DNA of 64,000 bases from DATHTC01 sp963746805 (GTDB taxonomy: Bacteria; Actinomycetota; Thermoleophilia; Gaiellales; Gaiellaceae): positions 118,561 to 182,560 of the forward strand of contig CAVVCQ010000006.1 in NCBI GenBank assembly GCA_963746805.1. The letters run 5' to 3'. The notes below the pieces were generated by a model. It ran no database searches, was not told the origin of the DNA, and saw only the letters and a list, made by a program, of their open reading frames with translations. Below, piece by piece: positions 41,560 to 51,797 of the stretch. The first letter of the stretch is position 1; each line of letters opens with the position of its first letter. The translations under genes and the position numbers were made by a program.

Positions 41560-42681
41560 CTAGTACCCAACGTGGATGTGGTCGTCGTGGTTCGACAGCG
41601 GGAACGAAGGCCCACCGAGACCGAGCAGCGAGATCACCTGCCGCGGCCGCATCACCGCGGGCAGCAGCAGGATGTTGCGCACGGCTTGCTCGGTGACGCT
41701 CCCCGAGCCCTGGTTACCCAGGATCGAGGTGTTGCCGAGCGCCGAGATGTCGATCGCGCGGCCGTAGCTGTGCGCCGAGACCCCGCCCGAGTTCGAGTAC
41801 CGCGGGTGTCCCGACAGGAGACAGCTGACGGTGACCTGCCCGTGCCACGCGGCGAGGTACTCGATCAGCGCAAGCACGCGCACGTCGACGCGGCCGTTCG
41901 CGATGTCGTCGCGCCCGGCCGCATCGAGGTCGACCCGCGGATCGGTGAGCACGCGCTGCGCGAGCTGGCCCTTCCGGGCGTCGAGGCCGTGCACCAGAGC
42001 CGGCAGGCCGACGCCGCGGTAATGGTGGGCGAACGCGATTGCGCGGTCGCCAACGTCGGCGCGACCGGTGAGGGCGATCACCGCGGCGCGGGCCTCGCGC
42101 GTACCGCGTCCGGCCTTGGCCAGGCGCTCGGCGATGGCCTCTATCCTCGGGCGCGCGACGGGACGGTCCAAGCCGCCGCGGCGGGCGCCGAGCAGGCCCA
42201 GGACGAGCGCCCAATCGGCGCCGGCGCGGCGTGAGACGGCACGCACAGTCGTCGCGTAGGCCCAGCGCCGGTCGCGCGGAGACGCCGCGCGCGCCCGCTG
42301 GCGTGCGACGGCCCGCCGAGCGAGCCGGGCTTTCGTGGCGGCCTTGGCCGAGGCCACCGCCGCCTCGCTGGCGATCGCGGCCGCCTTCAAGAGCGTGACG
42401 GGCGGAGCGATCTCGACCGGCGGAGCGGCCTCGACCGGCGAGGCGACGGGCTCGGCGGGCGCGGCCGGATCCGTGCTGACGGCCCGTTCGACCATCGTTG
42501 CGTAGGTCAGGAGCGAGTCGGCGGCGACCATAGACGTGCCGCCAGCGACCAGGTCGACGGCACTGTCGCCGGCGAAGGCCGAGACCGACGCGCCCACGAA
42601 GAACAACACCGCGAAGACGACGCTCACGGCGAACCGGCGCGTCGAACGACGGCGTGTGGAAGTTGGTTTGCGTTCTGGCAT
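41560..42681 (-). CDS. Secreted protein with M15/VanY-like C-terminal fold
   Basis: About 373 residues. The basic N-terminus and hydrophobic segment (FAVSVVFAVLFFVGASVSAF) form a signal peptide. Residues ~60-160 are Ala/Pro/Val-rich linker, then a helical region. The C-terminal ~100 residues contain SCLLSGHPRYSNSGGVSAHS YGRAIDI and the end SNHDDHIHVGY. This is the H-x(6)-D and H-x-H zinc pattern of D-Ala-D-Ala carboxypeptidase-type (M15) peptidases. Likely extracellular, acting on peptidoglycan. ATG at 42681 follows aggaa; an upstream ATG at 42762 is less likely. It lies just beyond the end of the Tad operon on the same strand. Confidence 0.72.
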   Translation of the reverse strand: MPERKPTSTRRRSTRRFAVSVVFAVLFFVGASVSAFAGDSAVDLVAGGTSMVAADSLLTYATMVERAVSTDPAAPAEPVASPVEAAPPVEIAPPVTLLKAAAIASEAAVASAKAATKARLARRAVARQRARAASPRDRRWAYATTVRAVSRRAGADWALVLGLLGARRGGLDRPVARPRIEAIAERLAKAGRGTREARAAVIALTGRADVGDRAIAFAHHYRGVGLPALVHGLDARKGQLAQRVLTDPRVDLDAAGRDDIANGRVDVRVLALIEYLAAWHGQVTVSCLLSGHPRYSNSGGVSAHSYGRAIDISALGNTSILGNQGSGSVTEQAVRNILLLPAVMRPRQVISLLGLGGPSFPLSNHDDHIHVGY

Positions 42682-42901
42682 TTCGCTGAGTTCCTGTGGT
42701 TCGAGCACCGAGCTACAGCGGGCGCGTCTCGCGTCCGCTCGCGCGGATGTCTGCTGAGTCATCGGCGGCGAGCCGTACGGCCCGCCGCCGACTTACGTCA
42801 AGCTCGTCGGCGTCGCGCTGCCGATCCGTTCGCCCACCCGAAGGCGCCTAGGCGGGTCACGAGCAGTGTCCGCGAGCAAAGGTCGCCGGCTCGCTGGATC
42901 G

Positions 42902-43793
42902 TTAGAAGATGCCGCCCCCGAGGAACGCCGGCGCGAGGATCACCACGAACATCACGGGCAGGATGAAGATCGCGATCGGGAAGAGCATCTTCACGGGAGC
43001 CTTCATCGCGCGCTCCTCTGCGCTCATCTGCCGGCGATGCCTGAGGTCGGCCGCCTGGGCCCGCAGGATGCCGGCCAGAGGCGTTCCGAGGTCGTCCGAA
43101 GCGAGGACGGCGTTGGCGAACGCGATCGCGTTCTCGGTGCCCACGCGGTCGGCGAAGCTGCGCAGCGCGGTTCGCCTCGCCTCGCCCACCCGGAGCTCGG
43201 TCATGATGCGGCCCATCTCCTCGGCCAGCGGCCCGTCGTTCGCCTCGACCAGGTAGTTGAGCGCCGCGTCGAAGCTCATTCCTGCTTCGATCGCGATCGC
43301 GAGCTGGTCGACGAAGTGGGGCAGCTCGCTGTCGATGCGCTCTGCGCGGGCCGTCGCCGCTCTTCTTGAGCAGGAAGCCGGGCAGGAAGACGGCCGCGGC
43401 GGCGAAGACCACCGCGAGCACGATCCGTCGCGGGCCGTCCGCGAGCGTGAAGCCGGCGAGCAGACCCATGAACACGAGGGCGACGCGTCCGGCCATGAAC
43501 ATCTCGGCGGTCAGTCGCCGCGACGCGCCCGCGCGCCGAAGCTGGGCGGTGATGTCGTCGGGCGACTCCTTGCGCCAGACCTTCATGTGGACGCGGACGA
43601 GGAACGCGGACAGACGCGGGAGCAGCACAGACCTCCGCCCCGCCTCGGACGCCCCGGCTTCGCCCGCCGCAGCGGAGGAGCGAACGGTCTCGAGCGCCAC
43701 TCGGCGCTGGCGGTCGGCGGCCATTCGAGGCCGGGTCAGCTGGAACGCGGACAGTGCGAGGCAGGCGATGCCTGCGACGAGAAGGATGATCAT
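42902..43793 (-). CDS. tadC: TadC-like type II secretion F-domain protein, frameshifted
   Basis: Inner-membrane platform protein of the Flp/Tad pilus. N-terminal helix (MIILLVAGIACLALSAFQLT), cytoplasmic stretch (MKVWRKESPDDITAQLRRAG), helices near 43.45-43.38 kb, then the T2SF domain SFDAALNYLVEANDGPLAEE ... LRVGEARRTALRSFADR and a final helix pair (MLFPIAIFILPVMFVVILAP). The frame breaks once at about 43,345-43,365 (LLKKS / ELPHFVDQLAIAIEAGM resumes). Last gene of the operon, following the tadB-like gene after 2 bp. Confidence 0.85.
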
Positions 43794-43795
43794 CG

Positions 43796-45641
43796 TTAGT
43801 ACCTCACCGAGACGATGCGTTTGAGGAAGAGGGATCCGATCGCCATCGAGGTCAGGCAGATCCCGATCACGACGTGCCCTGCCGACGTCGTGTACAGCGG
43901 CGTCATGTACGAGGGGCTGATCAGGGTCATGAGCCCGGCGAGGCCGATCGGGAGCCCCACGAGCACGATTGCCGACATCCGGCCCATCGCCGTCAGCGCG
44001 TGCACCTTCCGGGCGTGCCGCTGACGCTCGCGGACCGTCTCCGACAGCGTGTCGAAGAGACCCGCGAGCGAGCCGCCGGTCTGGGACTGGACGTTGATCG
44101 CGGTCGCGACGTACTCGAGGTCCGGCGACCCGATCCGCGTACACATGGCATCGATCGCCTGATCGAGCGGCAGGCCGAGCCGCTCCTCGCCGAGCACGCG
44201 CGCGAACTCCTCGGAGGCGGGCGGCGCTCCGTCGTCGGCGATCCCCCTCAGCGCCGGCCGAAGCCCGTGCCCCGCGCGAAGCGTCGAGGCGATCGTCGCC
44301 AGGACGTCCGGCAGTTGCCGGTCGAAGGCCTGCGTTCGCCGTCGCGCAGCGATCGACAGCGCGACGAAGGGCGCCGCGAGGCCGACGAGCATCAGCAGCA
44401 GCGAGAGCGGAGGCGGTGCACCGAGCACCGAGCCGATCCCGCCGATGACGAACGAGGCGAAGAGCGCGAGATACGGGAGGTGGCCGCGGCGCAGCTTCAC
44501 GCCCGAGCGCTCCAGTGTCCGGGCTCAGGCGGTCCGCGCCCGGAAGGTCGTCGAGCGAGCGCTCGGTCCAGTCGAGCACGGACTCGAAGCCGGCCCGCCG
44601 GGCCTCCGGCGCCTCCTCGGCGAGATCACGGCGGCTGACGTGCGGCTCGAGCAGGGCGCCGATCTCGGCGGTGCGGCGCCGCCCGCGCCCGGCCGCACCG
44701 GCGCCGGCGAGCAGGAGCGCCACCAGGAGCACGACGACGGCAGCCGTGATCGGGCTGTGCGCGATCGAGTCGGGGATGGCGTCGAGAATGCCGCCGCGCG
44801 GCTCCTGCGGGATCCGCAACGACGTCGTAGCCGTGGTTCCTCCTGCGTGCACGGTCAGCATGGCCCGGTCTCCGGGGCGGGCGCGCGAGAGGTACGACAG
44901 CTGCCACGTTCGGTCGAGCTCCTGGCCGAGGGCGCGGTAGGTCGCACCCAGGCTGGTGGCGTCGGCGGCGTCGAAGAGCCTGCCGTCCGTCGCCGACGCG
45001 AGGTCGGCGAGAGGCTTCTCGTCGGACCTGGAGCCAACCGCGATCGCATAGACGATCACGTTCGCGCGCTTCGCGTCCGCGATCGCCTCGGCGAGCGAGC
45101 TCCTGGAACCGACGTCGCGCCCGTCCGTGAGCAGGACGAGGATCCGGGTTCCGTCCGACATCCGCTCGAGGCGCTCGACCGACAGGCTGACGGCGTCATA
45201 GAGCGCGGTTCCGGTCTCGGCGTCCGACACGAGCGACGCGAGCTCTCGCGCGGCGTCGGCCTCCGGCGCGCCGGGCGCCGTCAACGCGAAGGCCTCGTGC
45301 CCGAACGCGACCAGGCCCATCTTGCCGGCGTTGCTGGCGGCCAGGAACTCCGCGGCCGCCCGCTTGGCTTCGCGCAGCGGCCGGCCGGCCATCGACTTGG
45401 AGTTGTCGACGGCGAGCACCATCGCCTGCGCCGAGCCGAGCTCCCGCGCCTTGACGTATCCGGCCGGGAGGCCGTCCTCGACGAGCGTGGGCCGGGATCC
45501 CGGCGGGACGACCGCCGTCAACTTGACCTGCGGGAATTCGTCGATCTCGACGCCGCGGATCGCGACGTCGCCGGCCGCGCCCGCCGCCGCAGGGGCGGCG
45601 AGCGCGACCAGCGAGACGAGTGTCAGGAGCGCTCGTTTCAT
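43796..45641 (-). CDS. tadB: VWA-domain / TadB type II secretion F-domain fusion, frameshifted
   Basis: About 614 residues. Signal peptide (MKRALLTLVSLVALAAPAAA), then a von Willebrand factor A domain with the metal site DNSKSMAGRP and later TDGRDVGSRS, a membrane helix (SPITAAVVVLLVALLLAGAG), a cytoplasmic linker, and a TadB/T2SF platform domain (GHGLRPALRGIADDGAPPAS, QTGGSLAGLFDTLSETVRER, final helices). One base is gained or lost near 44,515; correcting it joins ADRLSPDTLERSGVKLRRGH smoothly, so this is one fusion gene. The ATG overlaps the cpaF stop (ATGA). The VWA part would lie outside the membrane. Confidence 0.82.
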
Positions 45642-47009
45642 GCTGCGCTCAGCCACGTCGAGGCCGGAAGCTCGACGCCGTTCGCGGCGAGCTTGGGCAG
45701 GAAGCCCGGCCGCAGCGCGGTCGAGCGGAGCGGGCCGAGCAGCGCCGCGCCGGCACCGGCCTGGAACTCGGGAGCGCGGGCCACGAAGAGGTCCTGGAGC
45801 GTGACGACGTCGCCCTCCATCCCCGCGATCTCCGTGATCTGCGTGACGCGGCGCGAGCCGTCGACGAGTCGCGAGATGTGGACGAGCAGGTCGAAGCCGC
45901 CGGCGATCTGCTCCCGGATCGCCTTGACCGGCAGCTCGATCCCGGCCATCAGCACGAGCATCTCGAGCCGGCGGAGCGCGTCGCGCGCCGAGTTCGCGTG
46001 GACCGTGGTCAGAGATCCGTCGTGGCCGGTGTTCATGGCCTGGAGCATGTCGAGCGTCTCGGCGCCGCGGACCTCGCCGACGATGATGCGGTCGGGCCGC
46101 ATGCGGAGCGCGTTGCGGACGAGGTCGCGGATGCGCACCTCGCCCTCGCCCTCGACGTTCGGCGGGCGCGACTCCAGCGAGACGACGTGCCGCTGGAGCA
46201 GCCGAAGCTCGGCCGCGTCCTCGATCGTGACGATCCGCTCCTCCCCGGGGATGAACGCGGAGACGGCGTTCAAGAGCGTCGTCTTACCGGTTCCGGTACC
46301 GCCCGAGATCAGCACGTTGAGCTTCCCGCGAACGCACTGCGCGAGGAAGTCGGCGGTCTGCTCGCTGAGCGAGCCCAGCCCGACGAGGTCGTCGATGGTG
46401 AGCGCATCGCGGGCGAACTTCCGGATCGTCAGCGTGGGCCCGCCCAGCGAGAGCGGCGGGACGATCGCGTTCACACGGCTGCCGTCGGGCAGGCGCGCGT
46501 CGACCATCGGAGAGGACTCGTCGACGCGCCTGCCGACCTGCGAGACGATGCGGTCGATGATCCGCAGGAGGTGCGCGTCGTCGAGGAAGGACGCCGTCCG
46601 TCTCCTCGATCTTGCCCGCGCGCTCCACGAAGAGGCGGTCATAGCCGTTCACCATCACCTCGGTCACCGAGGTGTCCTCGAGGAACGGCTCGAGCGGGCC
46701 GTAGCCGAGGATGTCGGCGGCGATCTCCCGCTCGAGGTCGGCGCGGTCGGCCGGGCTGAGCGGCGCCTCGTCGGCGTTCAGCTCCTCCACGACGATCGTG
46801 CGGACGCGCCGGGCGAGCTCGTCGGTCCCCTCGAGGTTGAGGAAGGCGCTTCCGAGCCGGGCGATGCACGTCCGGTGGATCCTCGTCTTCAGCTCGGCGT
46901 GCGGATCCTTGTTTCGTGCGCGCACGGCACCCCGATCGGTCTGGAGGCGCTCGGCGAGCACGGACGCGTCGCTGACGCGGGACAGGCTGTTGCGGTCGAT
47001 CGGATTCAT
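45638..47009 (-). CDS. cpaF: CpaF/TadA pilus secretion ATPase, frameshifted
   Basis: About 457-residue hexameric ATPase that powers Tad pilus assembly. N-terminal helical domain (FLNLEGTDELARRVRTIVVE), GYGPLEPFLEDTSVTEVMVN, then RecA-like core with Walker A ISGGTGTGKTTLLNAV, Asp box IVTIEDAAELRL, Walker B RPDRIIVGEVRGAETLDML and His box TTVHANSARDAL. The frame slips once near 46,590-46,600, between IEETDG and SFLDDAHLLRIIDRIVS. Start ATG overlaps the cpaE stop. Confidence 0.93.
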
Positions 47010-48168
47010 CGTCGGCCTCCCCGGAAGCGGCGCTTCGACTGCTCGGCCGTCTCCGGATCCTTGTAGACGTCGGACGCGAGGTCGGTCAGCGCCCGTGAGA
47101 ACTTGCTCCGCCCCTTGGCGAGCACGACCGGCACCGCGCGGTTCACGGCGGCCGGCACCGCGGTGTCGTCCGGCAGCTCGTACGCGATCGTGGCATCGAG
47201 CGCGTGCTCGATGTCCGAGCGTCCGAGCGCGCCGGCGGCGCCCATGCGGTTGGCGACGAGCGAGACGCGCTCGCGGTCGAAGCCGAGCCGGTCGATCGTC
47301 TCGAGGCCGATGCGGACGTTCTTCAGCGACGTCACCTCGGGATTGCAGACGAGCAGCAGGCGGTCGGTCTGGTCGAGTGCGGCGAGCATCGGGCCGTCGA
47401 ACAGGGGCCCGGTGTCGATGACGATTGCCTCGTACGCGTTGCGGGCCGCCTCGAGCACCGCCGCCAGGTCGGCCTGGGTGACCACGTCGGCCTCCTCGGG
47501 CCGTCGCGGCGCCGGCAGAACGTAGAGCCCCGTCGCGGATTCAGTGCCTGACGAACGCCGCCAGCTTGTCGCTGTCGATGTCTCCGGTGGAGGCGGCGAG
47601 GTCGGCGATCGTCGCGCGAGGCGTGACCGCCAGCGTGAGCGCCGAGTCGCCGAACTGCAGGTCGAGGTCGACGAGCAGCGTCCGCTTGCCCGAGCGCGCA
47701 GCCGCGACCGCGAGGTTCGTGGCGACCACGGTCTTGCCGCTTCCGCCCTTGGGCGAGAAGACGGTGACGACCTTGCCGGTCGCCGTCTCGGCTGCGGCAC
47801 GCGCCGCCTTCCGGACCGAGAACAGCAGCGTCTCGGCCGGCTGCGGCAGGACGAGCACGTCGACCGCGCCCACGGCGAGTCCCGTCTCGACGATCCCGTT
47901 CGGCTCGCCGTAGGCGGCGAGGATGAGCGGGGCGTCGGCGAGCTCCCGCACGCGGCGGACCTGGTCGGCGATGTTCGGCGCCGACGAGGACTCGACCACG
48001 TGGAGGGCGACGTCCGCCGTCGACGGCGACGATGCGCCGCCGACGGCGTCCGGCAGGATCACGGAGATCCCCGGCTCCTGCTCGAGCGTGGCCGCGACTC
48101 CGTTGGCCGCGGGCCCGCTCAGCAGGACGCGGAGCCCGTTCGTTGGATGTGTGGCCGTTACGGCTCAT
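47006..48168 (-). CDS. cpaE: CpaE/TadZ-like pilus localisation ATPase, frameshifted
   Basis: About 387 residues. An N-terminal receiver-like domain (ILAAYGEPNGIVETGLAVGA VDVLV) precedes a MinD/ParA-type ATPase with deviant Walker A VFSPKGGSGKTVVATNLAVA, LLVDLDLQFGDSALTL, and later IVIDTGPLFDGPMLAALDQT. TadZ/CpaE proteins place the pilus machine at the pole. Two slips are visible, near 48,130 (after MSRNGHTSN) and near 47,545 (KLAAFVRH / SATGLYVLPAPRRPEEADVV). The 5' end overlaps cpaB by 11 bp. Confidence 0.88.
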
Positions 48169-48942
48169 CGACGGCCTCCGGGAAGTCGCCGGTGATCTCG
48201 GCGTCGGCGGTGGCCGCCGGCAGTCCGCGCTCCAGGATCGTGTGCAGCGTCTCCAGGCTCGGCTTGCTGTTGCTCGGAGCCGTGGTCGGCCGCAGCGCGA
48301 GGAACCAGGTGCTCATCTTGGTGGCCCAGGCCATCGTCTGGGACTGACGGTCGGTCATCACGAGCATCGCGGCGATGTCCTCGTCGGCGCGCATGCTCTC
48401 CGCCTTCTCGGCGTCGGGCGCCTCGAGGACGAGGAGGTTCTGCAGGACGACGCGCGACGTCGCGCGCTCGATCGGCGCTGCTGGTACCTGACGGTCGCGA
48501 CGACGTCGACACGGTCGCCGTCCTTGAGGGTGCCTGCGAGCACCTGGTGCGGCTTGCCGAGAACGGCGATGGCGCGCTGCTCGCCGGAGAACTTGGCGAA
48601 GATGCCGCCCTGCGCGAGGGGCTTGAACTGGCGGAGCGTGATCTGCTCGCCCTTGTAGATCGGATCGGCGACGACCATCGAGGTCAGGGGCGCCGAGCTC
48701 ACGACGGAGCCGTCGACGAGCGCGCGCTTGGGCACGGACTGCGTCTTCAGGTAGCCGCCCGAGGCGATGGACGAGCCCTCGGTTCCGGCCGGGATGTCGC
48801 GCGAGGCGACGAGGACCTTCACCAGGCCGGCGCCCTCGGTGACGCTGTTCCGGTAGCTGACGATGTAGATGCCGACGAGCACGGCCGCGAGGACCGCGAG
48901 CGCCACCGGCACGATCAGGTTTCGAATTCTTGGCTTGGTCAC
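48158..48942 (-). CDS. cpaB: CpaB/RcpC pilus assembly protein, frameshifted
   Basis: About 261 residues: one N-terminal membrane helix (NLIVPVALAVLAAVLVGIYI), then the SAF/RcpC beta domain (VLVASRDIPAGTEGSSIASG, SMVVADPIYKGEQITLRQF, GKPHQVLAGTLKDGDRVDVV). The C-terminal part continues in another frame after ~48,480 (PIERATSRVVLQNLLVLEA, MLVMTDRQSQTMAWATKMST). CpaB stabilises the pilus channel and in actinobacteria sits at the wall side of the membrane. Confidence 0.88.
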
Positions 48943-48961
48943 GGGAGGTTCCTTTCGCGGT

Positions 48962-49897
48962 CTATTTGGTGAGCGTGATGACGTGCACGCCGAAGTCGTG
49001 GTCGGGATCGGGGATCGTGTTGCCGGCGGCGAGGTCGGTCGCGATGAAGGTCACGAAGTGGCCGGTGAGCACGTGGTTCTTGCCCGGTCCACTTGACGAC
49101 GTCGTCGATGACGAAGGCGGCCCAGCCGATGACGTGGTACCCAGCCGCGGTCGGCGGTGTCGTAGACCGGGAAGAGCAGCATGCGCTGCGTCGTCGGCCG
49201 CGTCCTCGAGCTGCTTCTTGATGCCGTTCTTCTCGCCGTTCGCCGGCGGGATAGACGGTGTCGATGGGAAGGGCGTCCGGGTACCCGTTCTCGATCCAGT
49301 CCTTCATGTCGCCGGCGCCCGCACTGCCGTCGCGGTCGAGGTCGAGGAGGCCGAACTTGCTCTTCGTCGGATCGTATTCGGACGTCCTCGACCGAAGTCG
49401 AGCGTCACGGTCTTCCCGAAGCAGCTCGGTCCGTGACGATGCACGCCATGTCCTTGTGGACGGCGATCGGGGCGACGTTCTTCAGCTCCGGCGCGAAGAC
49501 CTTCGCCTGCGCCTCGGCGTTGACGGTGACGACGTCGAAGACCGCGCTGAGGACTGGAGCGAAGATGCCCGCCGGCGTGTCCGCGTGCGCGACGACGTCG
49601 ATCGTGCTCGGCGACTCGGGGAACGTGACAGTCGGCGTCGGGATGCCGGCGTAGTTGCAGCGTCGCGCGTACTCGCTCTGCGGTCGACTCCGCCGTCCGA
49701 CGGCTTCAGCGGGAGCTCCTGCGCGCCGGCGAGCGCGGCCGCGTCGGCCGCGGTCTGCAGCTGCCGCTGGGCCTGGTACCAGGAGCCGACGTCGATGACG
49801 AGCGCGGCCATCCCGACCAGCACGGTGAGGATGACGGCGACGAAGACGAGCACCTGACCGGATTCGCCGTCGCGTGTCGAGCGAGCAGCGTCTTCAT
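48962..49897 (-). CDS. tadG: TadG-like pilus assembly protein, several frameshifts
   Basis: About 310 residues when pieced together. The N-terminal Tad domain is clear: VLVFVAVILTVLVGMAALVI DVGSWYQAQR QLQTAADAAALAGAQELP, i.e. one membrane helix followed by the AADAAALAGA signature. The rest is extracytoplasmic and can be followed through at least three frame changes, ending WAAFVIDDVVKW ... VLTGHFVTFIATDLAAGNTI and VHVITLTK at the stop 48962-48964. Starts with ATG overlapping the tadE stop. The many slips leave the exact protein uncertain. Confidence 0.72.
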
Positions 49898-50298
49898 TCC
49901 ATTCGCTCCGTCGCGCTCGCGGTCAGATCGCCGCCGAGCGCTGACGCCTGGAAGGCCGATCGTGTAGGGGTACTTGATCGTGATCTTGACCTGGTCGCCG
50001 GCGTTCGCGCCCGGCCGTGCACGTGATCCGGCGTCGAGACCTTCGCCCACTGGCTCGCCGAGACCGTGTTCTGGATCGCGGTCCGTCGCGGCCGCGCAAG
50101 GGCTGCTCGTGCGCTTGACGGCAGCCGCGCGCGCGCCGACGCGCGCTGCGTCGGTGATCGCGAGGTAGTTGTGGAACGCGACGCCGAACTGCATGATCCC
50201 GAAGAACAGGAGCACGAGGAGCGGCAGGACGATGGCGAACTCGACGATCGCCTGGCCGTCGTCCCTGCGAAGCCTGAAATCTTGTGGTCGTGTCTCAT
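49894..50298 (-). CDS. tadE: TadE-like pseudopilin, several frameshifts
   Basis: About 133 residues. Pieced together: MRHDHKISGF, then DDGQAIVEFAIVLPLLVLLF FGIMQFGVAFHNYLAITDAA RVGARAAAV (pilin-like helix with the conserved Glu of the TadE family), then QNTVSASQWAKVSTPDHV and DQVKITIKYPYTIGLPGVSA to the stop ERME. Slips occur near 50,265, 50,085 and 50,020. Each break returns to sensible TadE sequence, so I call it a gene with sequence errors rather than a pseudogene. Confidence 0.72.
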   Translation of the reverse strand: MRHDHKISGFAGTTARRSSSSPSSCRSSCSCSSGSCSSASRSTTTSRSPTQRASARARLPSSARAALARPRRTAIQNTVSASQWAKVSTPDHVHGRARTPATRSRSRSSTPTRSAFQASALGGDLTASATERME

Positions 50299-50364
50299 TG
50301 TCTTCAGCTCAAATCTGTGTGGCCGGAGCTTCCGCCGAGATCGGCGGAAGCTCCGGCTGTCGAC

Positions 50365-50580
50365 CTAGGCGACGTGCGTCGCTAGAGCGCGGTGATCGAC
50401 CGCGTCGATCGCGCCCGTGATCGCGGCCGTGAGGCCGGTCCACGTGGCGGCGAGCAGGACGCCGACGACGATCACCGCCAGGACGAGCGCGTACTCGACG
50501 AACGTCTGGCCGCGCTCGCTCTTCAGCTCCTGCGTCCGGCCGACGAGCATCGTCGCCCAGACATTGAAACGATCCATCAT
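50365..50580 (-). CDS. flp: Flp-type pilin
   Basis: 71 residues, intact. The prepilin motif ERGQTFVEYALVLAVIVVGV shows the Gly cleavage site, the Glu-Tyr pair and the hydrophobic assembly helix of Flp pilins; the short tail AAITGAIDAVDHRALATHVA follows. ATG at 50580 is preceded by GAGAGG at a good distance; upstream in-frame codons to 50607 are probably leader DNA. Structural subunit of the Tad pilus and first gene of the operon; processed by the peptidase at 51.1 kb. Confidence 0.88.
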   Translation of the reverse strand: MMDRFNVWATMLVGRTQELKSERGQTFVEYALVLAVIVVGVLLAATWTGLTAAITGAIDAVDHRALATHVA

Positions 50581-50748
50581 GAGGTGAATCCTCTCTGTCT
50601 CATGCATGGGCGACTGCCGCCCCGCAACTGGCGTCCAAAGTAGAGAGCGCCGGCCCCGGTGGGATCTACCGGTCGGGCGGAACTACAGGTGGTCCGATCA
50701 GCCCGTTCGGTAGATGCGACTAAGGGGAGATGCCGCGACAATGCCGCA

Positions 50749-51114
50749 GTGCGCCGCCCCATCGTCCTCATCGGAACCGAAGGTCAAGTCCTGTGCGAAC
50801 GCTGCGAGATCGCCGACGGCTTCCTCAGCCGCGGGCGCGGCCTGCTCGGGCGAACGACGCTGCCACGCGGCCACGGGCTCCTGATCCGGCCGACCTGGTC
50901 GGTGCACACGGCCTTCATGCGGTTCGCGATCGACGTCGTGTTCCTCGACGCCGAGCTGACGGTGCTGAAGCTGGCTCGGAACCTCCGCCCGTGGCGCGCG
51001 GCATCGCGGCTCCGGGCGCATTCGGTGCTCGAGCTCGCCGCGGGCGAGTGCGACCGTCTCGGGATCGGCGTGGGCGACAGGCTCGCCTGGGCCTCGCTGG
51101 ACCCGGCGCGGTGA
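50749..51114 (+). CDS. DUF192 family protein
   Basis: 121 residues of the DUF192 fold: EIADGFLSRGRGLLGRTTLP RGHGLLIRPTWSVHTAFMRF AIDVVFLD with the family's RxxGLL and SVHTxFMRFxID signatures. Often located with Tad/Flp genes in actinobacteria; function unknown. Start taken at GTG 50749. A better-spaced ATG at 50741 is in a different frame, hinting at a slip near the start. Its stop overlaps the prepilin peptidase GTG. The divergent region to flp (50581-50748) shows no promoter I can defend. Confidence 0.85.
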   Translation: MRRPIVLIGTEGQVLCERCEIADGFLSRGRGLLGRTTLPRGHGLLIRPTWSVHTAFMRFAIDVVFLDAELTVLKLARNLRPWRAASRLRAHSVLELAAGECDRLGIGVGDRLAWASLDPAR

Positions 51115-51641
51115 CGGTCGCCGTCACCTGGGCCCGCGCACGGCCGGTCGGCGTGGCGTTCGCCGTCGCGCTCGCCGCCTGCGTCCTCCTCCGTTACGGC
51201 CTGAGCGCCGCCGGTGCGATTGCGGCGTTCACGTGCGTGGTCCTCGTCGTCCTGTCGCTGATCGACCACGAGACGCACCGGCTGCCGAACCGCATCGTCC
51301 TGCCGTCGGCGGCGCTCGTCCTCGTCGCGCGACTCGCGAGCGACCCGGAGCACTGGGCTTCCTGGGTCGGGTACGGCCTCGGCGCGTTCGCGTGCCTGCT
51401 CGTGCTCGGCCTGGCGTACCCGGCCGGGCTCGGGATGGGCGACGTGAAGCTCGCACTGCTCTTGGGCGCGGCCCTCGGGGCCGCCGTCCTGCCGGCGCTG
51501 TTCCTCGGGACGCTCGCCGCCGGGCTCGCAGGCACCGTCCTGCTCATCCGCGACGGCCGCGAGGCGCGCCGTCGCGCGATCGCCTTCGGACCGTTCCTCG
51601 CGTTCGGCGCCATCGCGGCCTTCCTCGCGCTGACGCCGTAG
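51111..51641 (+). CDS. Prepilin peptidase (A24, CpaA/TadV type)
   Basis: 176-residue integral membrane aspartic protease without the N-terminal methylase domain. The two catalytic Asp motifs are visible: LSLIDHETHRLPNRIVLPSA near residue 45 and GLGMGDVKLALLLG near residue 108 (GxGD). About six helices. It cleaves the Flp and TadE/G-type prepilins on the cytoplasmic side. GTG start overlaps the DUF192 stop, so the two are coupled; both diverge from the Tad operon. Confidence 0.9.
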   Translation: MTVAVTWARARPVGVAFAVALAACVLLRYGLSAAGAIAAFTCVVLVVLSLIDHETHRLPNRIVLPSAALVLVARLASDPEHWASWVGYGLGAFACLLVLGLAYPAGLGMGDVKLALLLGAALGAAVLPALFLGTLAAGLAGTVLLIRDGREARRRAIAFGPFLAFGAIAAFLALTP

Positions 51642-51671
51642 CCGGCGACACGGCGCTGCCACGGGTCGATC

Positions 51672-51691
51672 GGAATGACCCGAACGTGTCA
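51672..51691 (+). promoter_or_regulatory. Second copy of the shared 20-bp GTGTCA motif
   Basis: GGAATGACCCGAACGTGTCA, 17 of 20 matches with 39406-39425. Lies 31 bases after the prepilin peptidase stop in a stretch with no gene until 51882. The GGAAT part resembles an ECF-type -35 element. Confidence 0.45.
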
Positions 51692-51797
51692 CCCGGGCGC
51701 CCAAACGGGGTGACTACCGTGGATTGCGAACGAGGCAACCCCACGTAAGTCCTCGCTTTGTGCCGTTTCTGACCCTTGCGGCACAGTTGGATGGATT

